DNA of 64,000 bases from FEN-33 sp963768775 (GTDB lineage Archaea; Thermoplasmatota; Thermoplasmata; Methanomassiliicoccales; UBA472). Under the pieces are notes generated by a model. It had not been told where the DNA came from. It was given only the letters and a program-made list of their open reading frames with translations, and did not search any database. A program made the translations under genes and the position numbers. The stretch spans positions 62,001 through 126,000 of the forward strand of contig CAVYIY010000005.1 in the NCBI GenBank assembly GCA_963768775.1, read 5' to 3'. Shown here piece by piece: positions 61,828 through 64,000 of the stretch. The number at the start of each line of letters is the position of its first letter. Positions within the stretch are counted from its first letter, which is position 1.

Positions 61828-64000
61828 TCATTCGTTCCCCTCCTCGCAGAACAGGGCGTCGATGACCTCGATGATCTGCTCGTCCCGGAACCCTTTCTGC
61901 TGTATCGCACCAGACTTGCAGACCGCGTTGCATGTGCCGCAGCCCTTGCACAGCGCCTCGTTCACCTTCGCCTTGCCGTCGATCTTCTCGATGGCGCCGA
62001 ACGGGCAGACCTGTATGCAAAGCTCGCAGCCGGTGCAGCGGTTCGCGTTCACGGTCGCGGTGATGCCCTCCGCCTCGATCTCGTTCTTTGAAAGTACCAT
62101 GCAGGCTCGCGCGGCTGCGCCCAAAGCCTGCGATATGCTCTCGTCGATGAACCTCGGGCTGTGCGCCGTGCCGCAGAGGTAGACACCCTCGGTCGCGAAG
62201 TCGACTGGCCGCAACTTCATGTGCGCCTCGAGGAAGAATCCGTCCTTGCTCAGCGGCACCTTCAGCATCTTGGCCAGCTCCTCGTTCCCCTCGTTGGGCC
62301 TGATGCCGACGCTCAGCACGAGCAGGTCCGGCTTGATCAGCACGTCGTTCTTGAGCACCGTATCAAAGGAGGTCACTTCCAGCTGACCGTTCTTGCTCTC
62401 GACGCGCGGCATGGTGCCCTCGGGGAATCTCAGGAAGTTGACGCCAAGGTCCCCCGCCTCCCGATACAGGTCCTCCCTGAACCCGTAGGTGCGGATGTCC
62501 TTGTGCAGGATGTAGACCTCGGTCGACGGACTGGCCTTCTTGATGTCGATGGCGTTCTTCACCGCATTGGAGCAGCATACCCTGCTGCAATAGGGCACCT
62601 CCTCGTTCCTCGAGCCGACGCACTGGATCATCACGACCTTCTTGGCCTTGAGCGTCTTTTCGTCCAGTTGCTGCTCCAGCTCGAGCTGGGTGACCACCCT
62701 CTTGTCCTGGCCATACAGGTACTCCTTTGGTTTGTACTCGTTGGCGCCAGTAGCTACGATGACGGTCCCGGCCTCGATCTCGCCGTCGGTCGTCTTGACC
62801 TTGAAATTGCCCACGAACCCGCCGACATCCAGGACATGGGTGTTGAGATGCACCGTGATGTTCTTGGCGTCCCTGACCTTGCCGATGAGCTCGTTCATGA
62901 ACTCCTTGGGCTTGCGGTCGCCCTCCTTGTGATGGAGCCTGGCCAGAGTGCCGCCGAGCAGCCCCTCCTTCTCGATGATGTGGACCGAATAGCCTTGATT
63001 CGCGATATTGAGCGCAGCGGTCATCCCGGCCAGTCCTCCTCCCAATACCACGGCGGAGTGGATGACGGGAAGCTTCGACTTCTTCAATGGCTTCAGCATT
63101 CTCGCCTTGGCGACCGCCATGCGCACCAGGTCCTTGGACTTCTCCGTCGCCTTTGCCGGTTCATGCATATGGACCCACGAGCACTGGTCCCGGATGTTGG
63201 TCATCTCGAAGAGGTATGGGTTCAGCCCTGCGTCCATGCAGGTCTCCCGGAAGAGCGGTTCGTGCGTCCGCGGGCGAGCATGATGCGACGACCACGCGGT
63301 TCAGGTTATGCTCCTTGATCATCTCTTTCATCTTCTTCTGGGTGTCTTGGGAGCAGGTGAACATGTTCCTTCCCGCATAGACGACGCCGGGTAGGGTCTT
63401 GGCGTATTCCACCACCGCGGCCACGTCGACCACGCCGGCGATGTTGATGCCGCAGTGGCAGACGAACACGCCTATCCTCGGCCGCTTGGCGAAGACGTCC
63501 ATCTCCGGCGGGAACTCCCTGATGGTGACGAGCTTCCCCCTTTCGGAGGCTATGGTGGATGTCGCCAGCGCCGCTGCGCCGCTCGCCTGCGCCACCGAGT
63601 CCGGGATGTCCTTCGGGGCGGCGAAAGCGCCGCTGACGAATATTCCCGGCCTTGATGTGCTCAACGGCGAGTAGTACATCGGTCTCACAGAATCCGTACT
63701 TGTTCAGCTTGAAGCCGAGCTTCTTGCTCAGCATCTCTCCGTCAGCGGCAGGCCTCATTCCAACTGAGAGCACCACCAGATCGAACTCCTCGGTGTTGCT
63801 CTCATCGCCGACGCTGTACCTCAGGAACAGGTTCTTGGTCTCCGGGTCCTCCTCGACCGAGGCCACCCTGCTCCCGCGGTACATCTTCACTCCGTATTCC
63901 TTCTCCGCCCTCTCGCGGTAGTATTCGAACTCCTTGCCGACCGCTCTCACATCCATGAAGAAGATGGATGGCTTCAGCCCCGGCGTGTGCTCGCCGGCAA
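61828..64000 (-). CDS. hdrA: HdrA-type flavoprotein, tandem duplicated, N-terminus outside window (two frameshifts)
   Basis: HdrA carries the FAD that bifurcates electrons in heterodisulfide reductase complexes. The visible part holds the end of one HdrA-like flavin domain (VVLSVGMRPAADGEML, GIFVSGAFAAPKDIPDSVAQ). A complete second copy follows from about 63480: IGVFVCHCGINIAGVVDV, NMFTCSQDTQKKMKEMI, VVLGGGLAGMTAALNIANQG, IQCVGSRNEE and CSRVCC. Two C-terminal ferredoxin clusters (CTGCELCIQVCP, CKGCGTCNAVC) end the protein. Shifts near 63650 and 63270 need repair. Frame open to base 64000. No HdrB or HdrC is seen downstream. Confidence 0.88.

Noticed and set aside
1..64000. CRISPR arrays, insertion sequences, prophage or integration sites
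   Set aside because: No regularly spaced repeats, transposase or integrase motifs, or terminal inverted repeats around genes were seen on either strand.

Overview
The window is archaeal DNA of roughly 58-60 % GC. The evidence is a complete archaeal-type S10/spc ribosomal superoperon (with S4e, L19e, L32e, SUI1 and an RNase P p29 gene inside it), RpoL, an archaeal ATP-dependent DNA ligase, HerA-Mre11-Rad50, archaeal-type cytidylate kinase, TruD and TruB/Cbf5-type pseudouridine synthases, the archaeosine radical-SAM enzyme RaSEA and TATA-type promoters. A methanogenesis marker 8 (DUF2099) gene and a large HdrA locus point to a methanogen or close relative. High GC and the absence of adk, L34e and L14e between secY and truB fit a Thermoplasmatota/Methanomassiliicoccales-like organism; that placement is inference.

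Layout. 0-13.4 kb: housekeeping and repair genes (B-box zinc-finger protein, truD-rpoL-lig operon, Hef-like helicase, IscA-like carrier, GNAT enzyme, marker 8, an amino-acid permease that continues into two UspA domains, DHH phosphoesterase, HExxH protease, YhaM-like OB+HD nuclease). 13.4-15.1 kb: a response regulator and a 1.2-kb gene-poor stretch with inverted repeats, a possible structured RNA and an AT-rich tract. 15-29 kb: DUF72, ADP-forming acyl-CoA synthetase with its BioD/DRTGG partner, herA-mre11-rad50, two phosphoribosyltransferases, an ABC exporter and a TctA-like permease. 29-36 kb: a probable DNA-damage/stress island: a divergent family B polymerase (PolB2 type), a small conserved helical protein, a RecA/RadA-fold protein with a destroyed Walker A motif, an AlkA-type glycosylase, a UspA protein, a lipocalin and a membrane-anchored beta-propeller. 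The RecA-like gene and the small-protein/polymerase operon lie 4.4 kb apart but share an almost identical promoter block, the strongest candidate for an undescribed system here. 36-39 kb: small zinc-ribbon/DUF genes, an alpha/alpha-toroid protein and a DNA exonuclease of the metallo-beta-lactamase fold. 39-55.3 kb: the ribosomal superoperon, transcribed leftward from a TATA box near 55.46 kb through a structured leader. 55.5-64 kb: DUF5611, RaSEA, a CoA-disulfide-reductase-like flavoprotein and a leftward operon, tandem HdrA - MvhD/Fe-S fusion - HydB-like - HydG-like, that resembles a Flx-Hdr electron-bifurcating complex.

Many genes are split by single-base frameshifts, above all essential ribosomal genes between 47 and 55 kb. 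I treat these as sequence errors, not pseudogenes, and annotate each gene over its whole span. Intact neighbours and conserved ATGA/TAATG overlaps at the repaired ends support this.
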